Shown: positions 1-8,488 of the stretch, piece by piece | How the letters are laid out: each line of letters begins with the position of its first letter | Position numbering within the stretch: the first letter of the stretch is position 1 | Source: an uncultured Eubacteriales bacterium | GTDB lineage: Bacteria; Bacillota; Clostridia; Lachnospirales; Lachnospiraceae | DNA: 64,000 nucleotides | Assembly: GCA_951800645.1 (NCBI GenBank) | Contig: CATOIK010000002.1 | Location: forward strand, 62,001 to 126,000 | Direction of reading: 5' to 3' | Notes under the pieces: model-generated | What the model was told of the DNA's origin: nothing | Database searches by the model: none | Seen by the model: only the letters and a program-made list of their open reading frames with translations | Translations under genes and position numbers: made by a program

Positions 1-80
1 GTAATGGAAAGGTAGTTCATAGATCCTTAAGCTCCTGGTGGAGAAATAACTTCATTGTAGGCTGGCGGATTTTCGGATAA
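1..80 (+). CDS. C-terminal end of an unidentified protein (partial)
   Basis: One plus-strand frame is open from the left edge (codons begin at base 3) to a TAA at 78-80. The other two plus frames stop within the first 30 bases. The tail is basic and aromatic (WWRNNFIVGWRIFG) and is followed 29 bp later by a strong intrinsic terminator, as expected for the end of a transcription unit. I do not recognise the family from 26 residues. It could be chance, because the open stretch is short. Confidence 0.35.
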   Translation, partial: NGKVVHRSLSSWWRNNFIVGWRIFG

Positions 81-108
81 GCAATGAGCAGTGTGTAAAA
101 GAAAAAAT

Positions 109-166
109 AAGGAGAAAATTCTGTCGGTGAGCTTGCTCACCAGAAGAATTTTCTCCTTCTTTTTTT
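109..166. terminator. Intrinsic terminator, probably bidirectional
   Basis: A long stem pairs 109-122 with 145-158, and an inner stem GGTGAGC/GCTCACC (126-141) continues it. A T-rich run follows on the plus strand, and an A-rich run precedes it (T-rich on the minus strand). It can serve both the gene entering from the left and the minus-strand histidine kinase that ends at 233. Confidence 0.85.
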
Positions 167-232
167 AGAGGATAGGGCGAATGCCTGGGGCCAAGATGAA
201 GCGCAGCGGGATTGAGGTTTGTCGCGCCGCGC

Positions 233-2527
233 TTATTCCTTCACTTCAAACCCAATTCTCACCTTAAACAAATCCCCGTCAGTCAGAATCTCAAAACTTC
301 CCTCCTGCAGCTTCGTCAGGCTCTGGGCGATGGAAAGCCCTAAGCCGCTGCCTTCTGTGGTGCGGGAGACATCGCCCCGGACAAAACGCTCGGTTAAGTC
401 GCTTCCCTGGACATTTAGGGGAGATTCGGACATATTCTTAATGGTAAAGTAAACCCGGTTTTCTTCCCGGCATACTTCTGTATACACCCGGCTGTGTTCC
501 ATGGCATATTTAAAGGCATTGTTGTAGACATTTTCCAGAACCCGCCACAGGTGCCGTCCGTCTGCCTTGATCAGAATGCTTTCCGAAGGCAGACTGGCAA
601 CCAGTTCCAGATTTCGGGTGGAGAACTTCTCCTCAAATTCCCCATTGGTCTGCCAGATCATTGCTACCAGATCCAGAGTCGCCATTTCCAGCTTTACATT
701 GCCGGAGCTGGCCTTGGATGCTTCTACCAGATCTTCCGTCAGGTTTTTCAGCCGCTGAGATTTCTGATCCAGCACATTTAAGTATTCCCTGGCCCGTTCG
801 CCGGGAAGGTTCTCCCGCTTCAGCAAATCCACATAATTGATGATGGAAGTAAGCGGAGTTTTAATGTCGTGGGACACATTGGTAATTAAATCCGCCTTCA
901 GCCGCTCGCTTTTTACCTGCTCCTGAAGGGCATATTCCAGACCTGTGCCAATGCTGTTGATTAGCCGTCCCATTTCCAGCTCTTTGCCGGACAGGCCGTC
1001 CAGAGCCATCTGGTAGGCAGTATCTCCGCTGGCAATCATCTCAATGGCTTCTGCAATCCGGTCTTTCTGCCGGGCAGTCAGGAACAGCCAGCGGAATACC
1101 TGATAATCGAAAAGCAGCAGGATTACAATCAAGGCAGCGCCAATGTATTTTGCAGCGGAATAATGCCGCAGTCCGTAGGTTACGCCTGCCAATCCCAGCA
1201 GAATCACCTGGGCGGCGGCAAATGCGCTGTACAGGCAGGCCAGCCGGTGGGAGAAGGTCCGCTCTGAAAAGTATTCCTGAAGATGATTTTTAAACTGATG
1301 CAGCAGGCTGTTTTCCCACAGAGTTCGGCTTTTATAGCGCCGCAGCAGACTAAAGGCGCCGATCATGCAGCAGCTGTAGATGATTACGGCCCGCATCATC
1401 CGTTCCGCAAATTCCCAGGAGGTCTCTTTCAGCACCAGATGAATCAGCTTGTAACCGATTTTTTCCCCCAGAAACAGGGCGAACATGGTACAGATGGCAG
1501 TCAGGGCCACACAGCTTTCTGTAGTGATGGTATCGAAGCTGTGCAGATAGGGGGCAGTGCGGGCAGAGGTTTTGTAGCCGGATGTCAGGATCAGGTAATA
1601 GAGGGTAACCAGACAGCCCAGAATACCGAAAACCAGGCTGACAAAGCCTTCTATGTATCGTTCCAGCAGCATACGGTTGTTTGCCGCCTGGTTGGCATAG
1701 ACATCGTCCGCCAGGTAGGAGGTGTCCACGGCGGCAGCCAGATAGTAGCTTTCTGCTTCGTTTATGTTGTTCTGCTCCATGGAAGCGGCAGCGTTTTTGG
1801 GAATCTGCTTTAAGTTGGAGTCAATGAACACGGAATCGCTGCTTAAAATGCAGTATTGGCCTAATTCCCGCATCTGGTCGGCAGTCATGCCTCCTGCATT
1901 GGAGTACAGAGACTGGATTTCTCCGTCATTGGAGTAGATTACCGTAAAATACAGGTTTGTAGGGCTGGACATCAGCCGGTAGGTAACGGTGTAGTATTCG
2001 CTTAAGCAGTCCAGCACTTCTTTTGCCAGATCCAGCAGGGAGGCGTATTCATCGCCAGGCTCTGTCAGTACCGGATGAGGATTATAGGCCCGCCAGTTGA
2101 CCCGCTGATTCTTACTGGTTGAGGCATTGTCATAGATGAAAAGGTCGTTGATAACCTCAAACTGGTCGTTTAAGTAAAAGCCCTGGCCCTTGGCGTAGCG
2201 CAGCAGCTCTTCCAGGGTGTAGATTACCTCCGGCCCATCGCCGTTGGATACAGAAACCATTTCTTTAGACAGATCCAGAGCCCCGTCGGTTTCAAACACA
2301 TCCCGGTAGGCCACATAGTTGAAAATGTGATCCAGATCCTCCTGAAACTGTCTGGCAAACTGAGGCGAATCTTCATAATCATAGCGGAAGACCCAGGACA
2401 GACCGCTTCCAATCTGGCCGGTTAAATACATGACACTGATGCCGCCCACTGCTAGCGTCAGGAAAATAATATGCAGAAGAACGGCGATATTTTTCCGAAT
2501 CCGCATGGAATAATCTTTTAATTTCAT
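233..2527 (-). CDS. Membrane sensor histidine kinase of a two-component system
   Basis: A 764-residue sensor kinase. An N-terminal membrane segment (about residues 13-35) precedes an extracellular region of roughly 250 residues. Several further membrane segments follow (about 290-490), then a HAMP-like linker, a HisKA domain with the phospho-acceptor histidine in NVSHDIKTPLTS (near 552), and an HATPase domain with N box (NVYNNAFKYA) and G box (GSGLGLS). It should autophosphorylate and pass phosphate to the response regulator immediately upstream; 15 bp separate the two genes and a GGAGG precedes this start. The number of membrane segments after the sensor domain is larger than in simple two-TM kinases. 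The signal sensed is unknown. Confidence 0.93.
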   Translation of the reverse strand: MKLKDYSMRIRKNIAVLLHIIFLTLAVGGISVMYLTGQIGSGLSWVFRYDYEDSPQFARQFQEDLDHIFNYVAYRDVFETDGALDLSKEMVSVSNGDGPEVIYTLEELLRYAKGQGFYLNDQFEVINDLFIYDNASTSKNQRVNWRAYNPHPVLTEPGDEYASLLDLAKEVLDCLSEYYTVTYRLMSSPTNLYFTVIYSNDGEIQSLYSNAGGMTADQMRELGQYCILSSDSVFIDSNLKQIPKNAAASMEQNNINEAESYYLAAAVDTSYLADDVYANQAANNRMLLERYIEGFVSLVFGILGCLVTLYYLILTSGYKTSARTAPYLHSFDTITTESCVALTAICTMFALFLGEKIGYKLIHLVLKETSWEFAERMMRAVIIYSCCMIGAFSLLRRYKSRTLWENSLLHQFKNHLQEYFSERTFSHRLACLYSAFAAAQVILLGLAGVTYGLRHYSAAKYIGAALIVILLLFDYQVFRWLFLTARQKDRIAEAIEMIASGDTAYQMALDGLSGKELEMGRLINSIGTGLEYALQEQVKSERLKADLITNVSHDIKTPLTSIINYVDLLKRENLPGERAREYLNVLDQKSQRLKNLTEDLVEASKASSGNVKLEMATLDLVAMIWQTNGEFEEKFSTRNLELVASLPSESILIKADGRHLWRVLENVYNNAFKYAMEHSRVYTEVCREENRVYFTIKNMSESPLNVQGSDLTERFVRGDVSRTTEGSGLGLSIAQSLTKLQEGSFEILTDGDLFKVRIGFEVKE

Positions 2528-2542
2528 GGAAATCCTCCAGCT

Positions 2543-3238
2543 TTACTGCTTTTCGATTTTGTAGCCTACGCCCCAGACTACCTTTAAGTAGCGGGGATCG
2601 CGAGGATTGATTTCAATTTTTTCCCGGATGTGGCGGATATGGACAGCCACTGTGTTGTCGGCGCCGATGGCTTCCTCGTTCCAGATCTGCTCGTAGATTT
2701 CGTCAATGGAAAACACCTTTCCTGCGTTCCTTACCAGAAGCAGCAGGATGTTGTATTCGATGGGAGTCAGTTTGATGGGTTCCTCGTCCACAAACACTTC
2801 CTTGGTGTCATCGTTGATTAACAGGCCGCCGCATTTGAATACCTGGTCACTGCCCTGCTGGATTAAATTACCCAGTTGCGTGTAGCGGCGCAGCTGGGAT
2901 TTGACCCGTGCTACCAGCTCTAAGGGATTAAAGGGCTTGGAAATATAGTCGTCGGCTCCAATATTCAGTCCCAGGATTTTGTCGGTGTCTTCGGATTTTG
3001 CGGAAAGAATGATGATGGGAATGCTGCTGGTTTCCCGCACCTTTAAGGTAGTGCGGATTCCGTCCAGGCCAGGCATCATCACATCTACGATCATCAAATC
3101 CACGCTTCGTTTTTCCAGGATTTCCAGGGCTTCGTAGCCATCGTAGGCTTTGACTACCTCGAAGCCCTCTCCGGTCAGATAAATATCTATGGCATCAACA
3201 ATTTCTTTGTCATCGTCACATACTAAAATACTCTGCAT
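2543..3238 (-). CDS. OmpR/PhoB-family response regulator
   Basis: A 231-residue regulator with an N-terminal receiver domain (acidic DDD near residue 8, phospho-acceptor Asp52 in MIVDVMMPG, conserved Lys in LSAKSED) and a C-terminal winged-helix DNA-binding domain ending in VWGVGYKIE. I chose the ATG at 3238 because AAGGAGG lies just upstream of it. An in-frame ATG 21 codons earlier would add a basic extension uncommon in the family and has no such site. It is co-transcribed with the sensor kinase gene downstream. Its target genes are not evident. Confidence 0.95.
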   Translation of the reverse strand: MQSILVCDDDKEIVDAIDIYLTGEGFEVVKAYDGYEALEILEKRSVDLMIVDVMMPGLDGIRTTLKVRETSSIPIIILSAKSEDTDKILGLNIGADDYISKPFNPLELVARVKSQLRRYTQLGNLIQQGSDQVFKCGGLLINDDTKEVFVDEEPIKLTPIEYNILLLLVRNAGKVFSIDEIYEQIWNEEAIGADNTVAVHIRHIREKIEINPRDPRYLKVVWGVGYKIEKQ

Positions 3239-3328
3239 GTCAGTTATCCTCCTTGCTTTCTTTCTAGTATACACGAAAAAAGGTCCCGCCGCAATCGGCA
3301 AGACCTATAGTTTGCATCATTGTAATGC

Positions 3329-3410
3329 TTCAGGACGGGAGGCATCTTGACTGAAGTGCATCAGTCAAGATGTATCGGATGTTTTCTGTACTCCGTTTCA
3401 CCGCCCTGAA
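3329..3410. other. Nested inverted repeat between two minus-strand genes
   Basis: A perfect 12-bp inverted repeat (CATCTTGACTGA at 3343-3354, TCAGTCAAGATG at 3361-3372, 6-nt loop) lies inside a wider pair (3329-3338 with 3401-3410, one mismatch). No T-run follows on either strand, so a simple intrinsic terminator is unlikely. It sits between the kinase-like gene (ends 3420) and the response regulator start. It may be an attenuator, an RNA-processing structure or a binding site. Confidence 0.5.
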
Positions 3411-3419
3411 TTTTACGAC

Positions 3420-4172
3420 CTATTGATAATCACATACATTCAGCCAGGTGTGAAGCAGTTCTGCCTCCTCCGGCCGTTTTTTGGTCAGCTGGGCGGCGGC
3501 CACTAAGGGAAGCCACTGCTGAACATATCGTTTGTCAGTGCCTGTCTTTTTACAGAACAGGTCCATGTACTTTTCTGCCGTATCTTCATTGCTTAAGCAG
3601 AACAGCAGGTAGGTTCTGGCCACATCTGCACTGGCGTTGCCTTGGGTTGCATGAACCCAGTCAAGTACATACATGGTGCCGTCTTCCTTAACAATGATGT
3701 TGCTGGGCTGGAAATCTCCGTGGCACAGTTTGGTGTGCTTGGGGGTGCAATCCAGCCGGGTGAGAAGGTCGTAACGGTTGACAGGGTTCAATTCCTCAAT
3801 TTCAGAAATCTGCCGCGCCATTTTGTCTTTTAACTTGTTCAGTAATGGACAGGTTTTTGAATGAATCGTCAACTGTAAGTCAACCATTTGATTCAGATAT
3901 TCATCCAGCTTGTCAGGATTTTCATCCATGAGCTGCTGCATGGTCTTGCCGTCAACGAACTCTTTGTAAATTGCCCAGCAGCCGTCTTTATCAACCTCTA
4001 CTGCAAGGGTTGCAGGAATGTTGATGTCGCCCAGCTCTTCGATACGGGCGCTGATAAGGGCTTCATTTAAGACCTCTGCTTTGGGAAATCCCTGGCAGAA
4101 CACCTTTATTGCCTTATCGCCGTCACGGTAGACACTCTTGGTCGCGTTCTTGGATATTAACTCTCTAGCCAT
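3420..4172 (-). CDS. APH-fold phosphotransferase family protein
   Basis: A 250-residue protein of the aminoglycoside/choline phosphotransferase (APH) kinase-like fold. The catalytic loop HGDFQPSN and the metal-binding YVLDW are both present, as is a lysine in the N-lobe (DKAIKVF). Small-molecule kinase activity is expected. Members of this broad family phosphorylate choline, homoserine, aminoglycosides or other alcohols, and the substrate cannot be read from the sequence. The ATG at 4172 is preferred over one nine codons upstream because GGAAGGAG precedes it at good spacing. A promoter is visible at 4209-4237, so it is probably a single-gene unit. Drug resistance should not be assumed. Confidence 0.8.
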   Translation of the reverse strand: MARELISKNATKSVYRDGDKAIKVFCQGFPKAEVLNEALISARIEELGDINIPATLAVEVDKDGCWAIYKEFVDGKTMQQLMDENPDKLDEYLNQMVDLQLTIHSKTCPLLNKLKDKMARQISEIEELNPVNRYDLLTRLDCTPKHTKLCHGDFQPSNIIVKEDGTMYVLDWVHATQGNASADVARTYLLFCLSNEDTAEKYMDLFCKKTGTDKRYVQQWLPLVAAAQLTKKRPEEAELLHTWLNVCDYQ

Positions 4173-4208
4173 ACGAAACTCTCCTTCCTTTTTGCTCATT
4201 GGTGATAC

Positions 4209-4237
4209 ATAATAGGTCGTAATTTATTGTACTACAA
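4209..4237 (-). promoter_or_regulatory. SigA-type promoter for the APH-like gene
   Basis: On the minus strand TTGTAG (4232-4237) and TATTAT (4209-4214) are separated by 17 bp, about 37 bp upstream of the chosen start codon. Confidence 0.6.
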
Positions 4238-4306
4238 ATGTCTGTGAATGTCACGAACTATTATGACAAAAAATTAACAATACAACAGCCTGAATTAAGC
4301 ACTATT

Positions 4307-4324
4307 CCGCCGAAGGCGGTTTTT
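4307..4324 (+). terminator. Short GC hairpin with T-tract
   Basis: CCGCC-GAA-GGCGG is followed by five T on the plus strand. Both neighbouring genes are on the minus strand. On that strand the hairpin lies just after glgB but has only a weak T-tract, so its working direction is unclear. Confidence 0.4.
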
Positions 4325-4339
4325 CAGTATCTTTTTGAC

Positions 4340-6259
4340 TTAACTGAAGCGCAGAATTACAGTTCCGTATGCTCCCAGGGGCAGGTCGATGGAATAAGGC
4401 TGGCCGTCGCATTCTTTCTTTACTGCCTTGATAACTTTGGTTTCTCCTGGGCCGTAAGCGCCGTGTTCATTATCCAGAATCAAGGTGTAGCTGCCTCGTT
4501 TGGGCACCCCTACCCGGTAATCCGGCCGTTCCATAGGAGTGAAGTTGCAGACGAACAGCAGGCTCTTTTTGTGATTCTTGGCATAGCGGACAAAGCTGAA
4601 AATGCTGCGGTCTCCATCGTCTGCATTGATCCATTTAAAGCCGTCCCAGTCATCGTCTGATTCGTAAAGGGCCGGGTATTTCTGATAGAGATGCAGAAGA
4701 TCCCGCACATAGCTCTGAAGATTGCCGTGCAGCTCCTCCTCCGTCAGATACCAGTCCAGCGCCACCTCCTCATTCCACTCGTGAAGCTGCCCAAAATCCT
4801 GACCCATAAACAGAAGCTTCTTGCCGGGATGGCCTATCATGTAGGTGTAGCCTGCTTTCAGGTTGGCAAATTTATCTGAGAAGTAGCCGGGCATTTTGTT
4901 GACCATGGAACACTTTAAATGTACTACTTCATCGTGAGACAGCACCAGAATGAAGTTTTCGCTGTTAAAGTAGGTGAGGCCGAAGGTCATCTTATTGTGG
5001 TTGAATTTGCGGAAATAGGGATCTAGCTTCATGTATTCCAAAAAGTCGTGCATCCAGCCCATATTCCACTTAAAGGTAAAGCCCAGACCGCCCTCATCAG
5101 GGGCGTGGGTTACCAATGGCCAGGCAGTAGATTCCTCTGCAATCACAATGGCGCCCTGGCCTCGTCTTTCTACAATGCTGTTTAAATGGCGGAAGAATTC
5201 GATGGCCTCTAAATTCTGGTTGCTGCCGTACTGGTTGGCTGTCCACTCGCCGTCTTTCCGGCCATAATCCAGGTAGAGCATGGAAGCCACCGCGTCTACA
5301 CGGAGACCGTCAATGTGGTATTTATTTACCCAGTAGAGGGCGTTGGCGATCAGGAAGTTGGATACTTCTGTTTTGGCGTAGTCAAACACCTTGGTTCCCC
5401 AGTCCGGATGCTCTCCTTTGCGGGGGTCTGCGTACTCGTAAAGGGGCTGGCCGTCAAAGTCTGCCAGGCCGTGGGCGTCTTTGGGGAAGTGGGCGGGAAC
5501 CCAGTCCAGAATGATGCCGATGCCTTTTTTATGAAGGTAGTTGACAAAGTACATGAACTCATCCGGCGTGCCGTACCGTGAGGTGGGGGCGTAGTAGCCG
5601 GTTACCTGGTAGCCCCAGGAGCCGTCAAAGGGATGTTCTGCAATGCCCATCAGCTCTACATGGGTGTAGCCCATGTTTTTTACATAGTCAGCCAGCTCGT
5701 GGGCAGCTTCCTTGTATGTGTAATATCCGTTCTTTACCTCTCGGTTCTTCTTTTTCCAGGAGCCTAAATGAACCTCGTAGATGCTCATAGCCATGTTCCG
5801 GGGATTGGCTACGCTCCGTTTTTCCATCCAGGCGCGGTCTGTCCAGGAAAAGCCGGCTGTGGATGCAGTAACCGAGGCGGTTCCCGGCCGGAATTCGCTG
5901 CTCTGGGCATAAGGATCCGCTTTAAACAGCACCTTTCCGGTCTGGGTGGTAATGGCGAATTTATAAAGCTCTCCCAGTCCCAGTCCGGGGACAAAGGTTT
6001 CATAGATGCCGGAGGTGTCCAGTACAGTCATGGGATTTGAATCCGGATCCCAGTTGTTAAAGTCTCCCACCAGGCTGACGGAAGCTGCGTGGGGAGCCCA
6101 CACTGCAAAGTACACCCCGGCTTTTCCCTGCAAGGTCATGGGATGGGCTCCCAGCTTTTCGTAAATTTCGTAGTGGGTGCCCTGTCCGAACAAGTAGCGG
6201 TCATCCTGACTGATGACGCCCAGTCCGATCTGTTTTGTTTCCTGCTTTTTCTCTGCCAT
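4340..6259 (-). CDS. glgB: 1,4-alpha-glucan (glycogen) branching enzyme
   Basis: A 639-residue GH13 enzyme that introduces alpha-1,6 branches into glycogen-like alpha-glucan in the cytoplasm. An N-terminal CBM48-like module (YFAVWAPHAASVSLVGDFN) is followed by the catalytic barrel with HLGSW, the nucleophile Asp in DGLRVDAVA, the acid/base Glu in IAEESTAWP and the LSHDEVVH motif. A C-terminal beta domain ends the protein. The length matches short-form bacterial GlgB. It is the last gene of a minus-strand operon, 5 bp after the GH13 amylase gene, which suggests joint handling of storage glucan or maltodextrin. Confidence 0.96.
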   Translation of the reverse strand: MAEKKQETKQIGLGVISQDDRYLFGQGTHYEIYEKLGAHPMTLQGKAGVYFAVWAPHAASVSLVGDFNNWDPDSNPMTVLDTSGIYETFVPGLGLGELYKFAITTQTGKVLFKADPYAQSSEFRPGTASVTASTAGFSWTDRAWMEKRSVANPRNMAMSIYEVHLGSWKKKNREVKNGYYTYKEAAHELADYVKNMGYTHVELMGIAEHPFDGSWGYQVTGYYAPTSRYGTPDEFMYFVNYLHKKGIGIILDWVPAHFPKDAHGLADFDGQPLYEYADPRKGEHPDWGTKVFDYAKTEVSNFLIANALYWVNKYHIDGLRVDAVASMLYLDYGRKDGEWTANQYGSNQNLEAIEFFRHLNSIVERRGQGAIVIAEESTAWPLVTHAPDEGGLGFTFKWNMGWMHDFLEYMKLDPYFRKFNHNKMTFGLTYFNSENFILVLSHDEVVHLKCSMVNKMPGYFSDKFANLKAGYTYMIGHPGKKLLFMGQDFGQLHEWNEEVALDWYLTEEELHGNLQSYVRDLLHLYQKYPALYESDDDWDGFKWINADDGDRSIFSFVRYAKNHKKSLLFVCNFTPMERPDYRVGVPKRGSYTLILDNEHGAYGPGETKVIKAVKKECDGQPYSIDLPLGAYGTVILRFS

Positions 6260-6264
6260 GTGGT

Positions 6265-7602
6265 TTATTCCTCCCTGAGTTCCAGCACAACCCCTGTGTT
6301 GGCCGGAAGTGTGATTGTGAGTTTTCCGTTCTCTATGGAAACTGCAGTGTTGTCCAGGCGGTTAATTGCGGATGCAGCAGCGGTAGGAACCGGAATGGAT
6401 ACGGTAGCTTCGGCGTCGTCGTTGTTGGCTGCAATGATGGCTGTGGAAGTTTTTCCATGCCTTGCAAACGCGTATTGCCGGTTGGTCAGGAGAAGTTCCT
6501 GATACCGTCCGTTCCAGAATGCGTCACAGGAGCTGTGAATTTTTGCCAGTTTGCCTATGAATGCAGCCAGGCTTCCTGCCAGCTTCTGGCCCTCCTGAAC
6601 GGTGACGGCAGGTCTGAGGGCTGCATCGCTTTCCCGGGTACGCACGCCTTCCATGGCCCATTCGCCGCCGTAGTAGACGGAAGGGATGCCGGGAAGGGTA
6701 AACAGCAGGAGATAAGCCAGCGGCAGATGGGATTTTTTGGCCAGCTTGCTGGCAATCCGGTTTTCGTCGTGGTTGTCCAGAAATGTGTAAAGGATTCTTC
6801 CCAAAGGATCCAGCCGCCGTACATTGTGGGCGATTTCAAAAAAGTTATGGTCATTTAAGCCGGAATAAAGACTTTTATGTAATTCGTAGTTAGTAACGGA
6901 GTGAAGCATCTCCTGGTTTGCCCAGCGGGCGTAGTCCCCATGGATAACCTCACCCATCAGCCAGAAGTCCGGTTTCATCTGCCGGGTGGCGGCCCGCATT
7001 TCCTGCATAAACTGGAAATCCAGTACATTGGCGCAGTCTAACCGGATGCCGTCTATATCAAATTCGGATGTCCAGAACTGAATGACATCAAAGAGATACC
7101 GGCGTACTTCCGGATTCTGCAGGTTCAGACAGGGCAGCTCAAAATGTCCCTGCCAGGCCTCGTAGCCGAAGCCGTCGTTAAAGGGAGTGTTTCCCCAGAA
7201 ATTCACACCTTTGTACCAACTGCAGTAGGGGGAGTTTTCCCGGTTCTTCTGGATGTCCTGAAAAGCGAAAAACTCCCGGCCTGTGTGATTGAACACGCCG
7301 TCTACTACCACTCGGATGCCGTTTTCATGGCAAAGGGCTGTAAATTGCTTAAAGTCTTCGTTGTCTCCCAGGCGGCGGTCCGTCAGCCGGTAGTTCCGTG
7401 TGTCGTAGCCGTGGGAGGAGGATTCAAAGAGGGGACCGATGTAGATGGCATTAAAGCCCATTTCTGTTAAATGGAGAATCCAGTCTCCCAGCTCTTTGAA
7501 GCGGTGAATTGCTGGGGCGCCGGCATCGTTTGTTCTGGGCGCGCCGGTCATGCCCAGCGGATACATGTGATAAAAGACTGCTTTTTCATACCAGGTATTC
7601 AT
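6265..7602 (-). CDS. GH13 alpha-amylase family glycosidase
   Basis: A 445-residue cytoplasmic GH13 protein without a signal peptide. The catalytic set is visible: VVDGVFNHTG, nucleophile Asp in DGIRLDCAN, acid/base Glu in LMGEVIHG and the transition-state Asp in LDNHDENR. Absence of a secretion signal and the compact size favour a role in intracellular maltodextrin or glycogen turnover rather than extracellular starch breakdown. The exact specificity (alpha-amylase, maltogenic or neopullulanase-like) is not decidable here. It overlaps the upstream DUF2508 gene by 17 bp and lies 5 bp before glgB. Confidence 0.92.
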   Translation of the reverse strand: MNTWYEKAVFYHMYPLGMTGAPRTNDAGAPAIHRFKELGDWILHLTEMGFNAIYIGPLFESSSHGYDTRNYRLTDRRLGDNEDFKQFTALCHENGIRVVVDGVFNHTGREFFAFQDIQKNRENSPYCSWYKGVNFWGNTPFNDGFGYEAWQGHFELPCLNLQNPEVRRYLFDVIQFWTSEFDIDGIRLDCANVLDFQFMQEMRAATRQMKPDFWLMGEVIHGDYARWANQEMLHSVTNYELHKSLYSGLNDHNFFEIAHNVRRLDPLGRILYTFLDNHDENRIASKLAKKSHLPLAYLLLFTLPGIPSVYYGGEWAMEGVRTRESDAALRPAVTVQEGQKLAGSLAAFIGKLAKIHSSCDAFWNGRYQELLLTNRQYAFARHGKTSTAIIAANNDDAEATVSIPVPTAAASAINRLDNTAVSIENGKLTITLPANTGVVLELREE

Positions 7603-7882
7603 GTTGGATGTTGCAACCTCCTGTTACATTTTGAGATTCATAATCAGCGGCGCAGACCTTTTCCAGAAGTTTAAAGCGCCGCAGCAGGAACTGATAGCGG
7701 AGCTGAACAGCCTTCAGCTCGTAAATGTAGCAGTCAATAAGGGTAGGGTCTACCACTTCCTCAAACTGGCTGCGGACGGATTCCATTTTGTGACGGATCC
7801 AGTCAATCTCTGCCTTTAGTTCCTGATGTTCCAGGGAAAGAACCCTGGCCCGTTTTTTGCCTTGTCTCTGTCCTTGTTTCAT
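7586..7882 (-). CDS. DUF2508/YaaL-like small protein
   Basis: A 98-residue, mostly helical, highly charged protein with a heptad-like central stretch (LKAEIDWIRHKMESVRSQFEEVVDP). It resembles the YaaL/DUF2508 family of Firmicutes, whose function is not established. A basic N-terminus and no membrane segment point to a cytoplasmic protein. Its end overlaps the GH13 gene by 17 bp, so the two are translationally linked. GAGAGGCAGGAAG precedes the start. The association with sugar genes may be only organisational. Confidence 0.75.
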   Translation of the reverse strand: MKQGQRQGKKRARVLSLEHQELKAEIDWIRHKMESVRSQFEEVVDPTLIDCYIYELKAVQLRYQFLLRRFKLLEKVCAADYESQNVTGGCNIQHEYLV

Positions 7883-7963
7883 GCTTCCTGCCTCTCTGGA
7901 TTTCTTCTTTTCTATCCAGTATCCCCGGAAGATGGAATTTTATGCAGCTATTGGGAATAGGAA

Positions 7964-8305
7964 TTATGGGGTCTTCTGGGTTTGGAAATATTCTTCAACC
8001 AGCCGTCCCAGCTTCATGAGCTTTTGGGTGGGTGGGGCGAGGGTGGGGCGGTAATAATTGGATGTACCTGCCTGGGTAACCTCCACCAGTCCGGTGTCCT
8101 TAAGGATTTTCAAGTGATGGGAAATGGCCGGTCTGGATAAGCTGGTTTGGCAGGTGATTTCGTTGACATTTAACCCATCCGGCCTGTCAGACAGAACGGC
8201 CCTGGACAGGGCGTCAATGATCTTCAGCCGGACTTCGTCTCCCAATGCAATGAACAGAGGCATACACTCCTGGAACTGCTGTTCCAGAACCTTGCCCACT
8301 GCCAT
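7964..8305 (-). CDS. ArsR-family winged-helix transcriptional repressor
   Basis: A 113-residue ArsR/SmtB-type regulator. The helix-turn-helix core is LSRPAISHHLKILKDTGLVEV, followed by a wing and a C-terminal helix (LMKLGRLVEEYF). No clear metal-binding cysteine pair (such as CXC in the recognition helix region) is present, so it may respond to something other than metals or through protein contacts. An inverted repeat immediately upstream of its own ribosome-binding site suggests autoregulation. The sugar genes downstream, 81 bp away, could be part of its regulon, but that is inference. Confidence 0.9.
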   Translation of the reverse strand: MAVGKVLEQQFQECMPLFIALGDEVRLKIIDALSRAVLSDRPDGLNVNEITCQTSLSRPAISHHLKILKDTGLVEVTQAGTSNYYRPTLAPPTQKLMKLGRLVEEYFQTQKTP

Positions 8306-8319
8306 AGAACACCTCCTTG

Positions 8320-8335
8320 GTTTAAAAATTTAAAC
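8320..8335. promoter_or_regulatory. Probable ArsR-type operator
   Basis: The inverted repeat GTTTAAA-AA-TTTAAAC lies directly upstream of the AAGGAGG site of the ArsR-family gene. Short AT-rich palindromes in this place are typical autoregulatory sites for this family. Binding is inferred from position and symmetry only. Confidence 0.6.
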
Positions 8336-8440
8336 TAAAGGTATTTTAACATGATTTTATGGTGATGTCAACAAAAAAGGAAGAAAGAAATGGTCGGATT
8401 TCGTTAAAATAGATAAATAGAAGGGAGGGGGGGCTATAAA

Positions 8441-8480
8441 AGTAAAAAAACAGCCCCCTGTTCAGGGAGCCGTTTTTTTA
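8441..8480. terminator. Bidirectional intrinsic terminator after nagE
   Basis: CAGCCCCCTG-TT-CAGGGAGCCG forms a GC-rich stem with A7 on its left and T7 on its right. It can terminate the minus-strand PTS gene that ends at 8489 and block plus-strand read-through. Confidence 0.85.
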
Positions 8481-8488
8481 CTTATGTA

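Noticed and set aside
3420-4172. Aminoglycoside resistance gene
   Set aside because: Only the general APH kinase fold is supported; sequence reading does not show a drug-specific subfamily.
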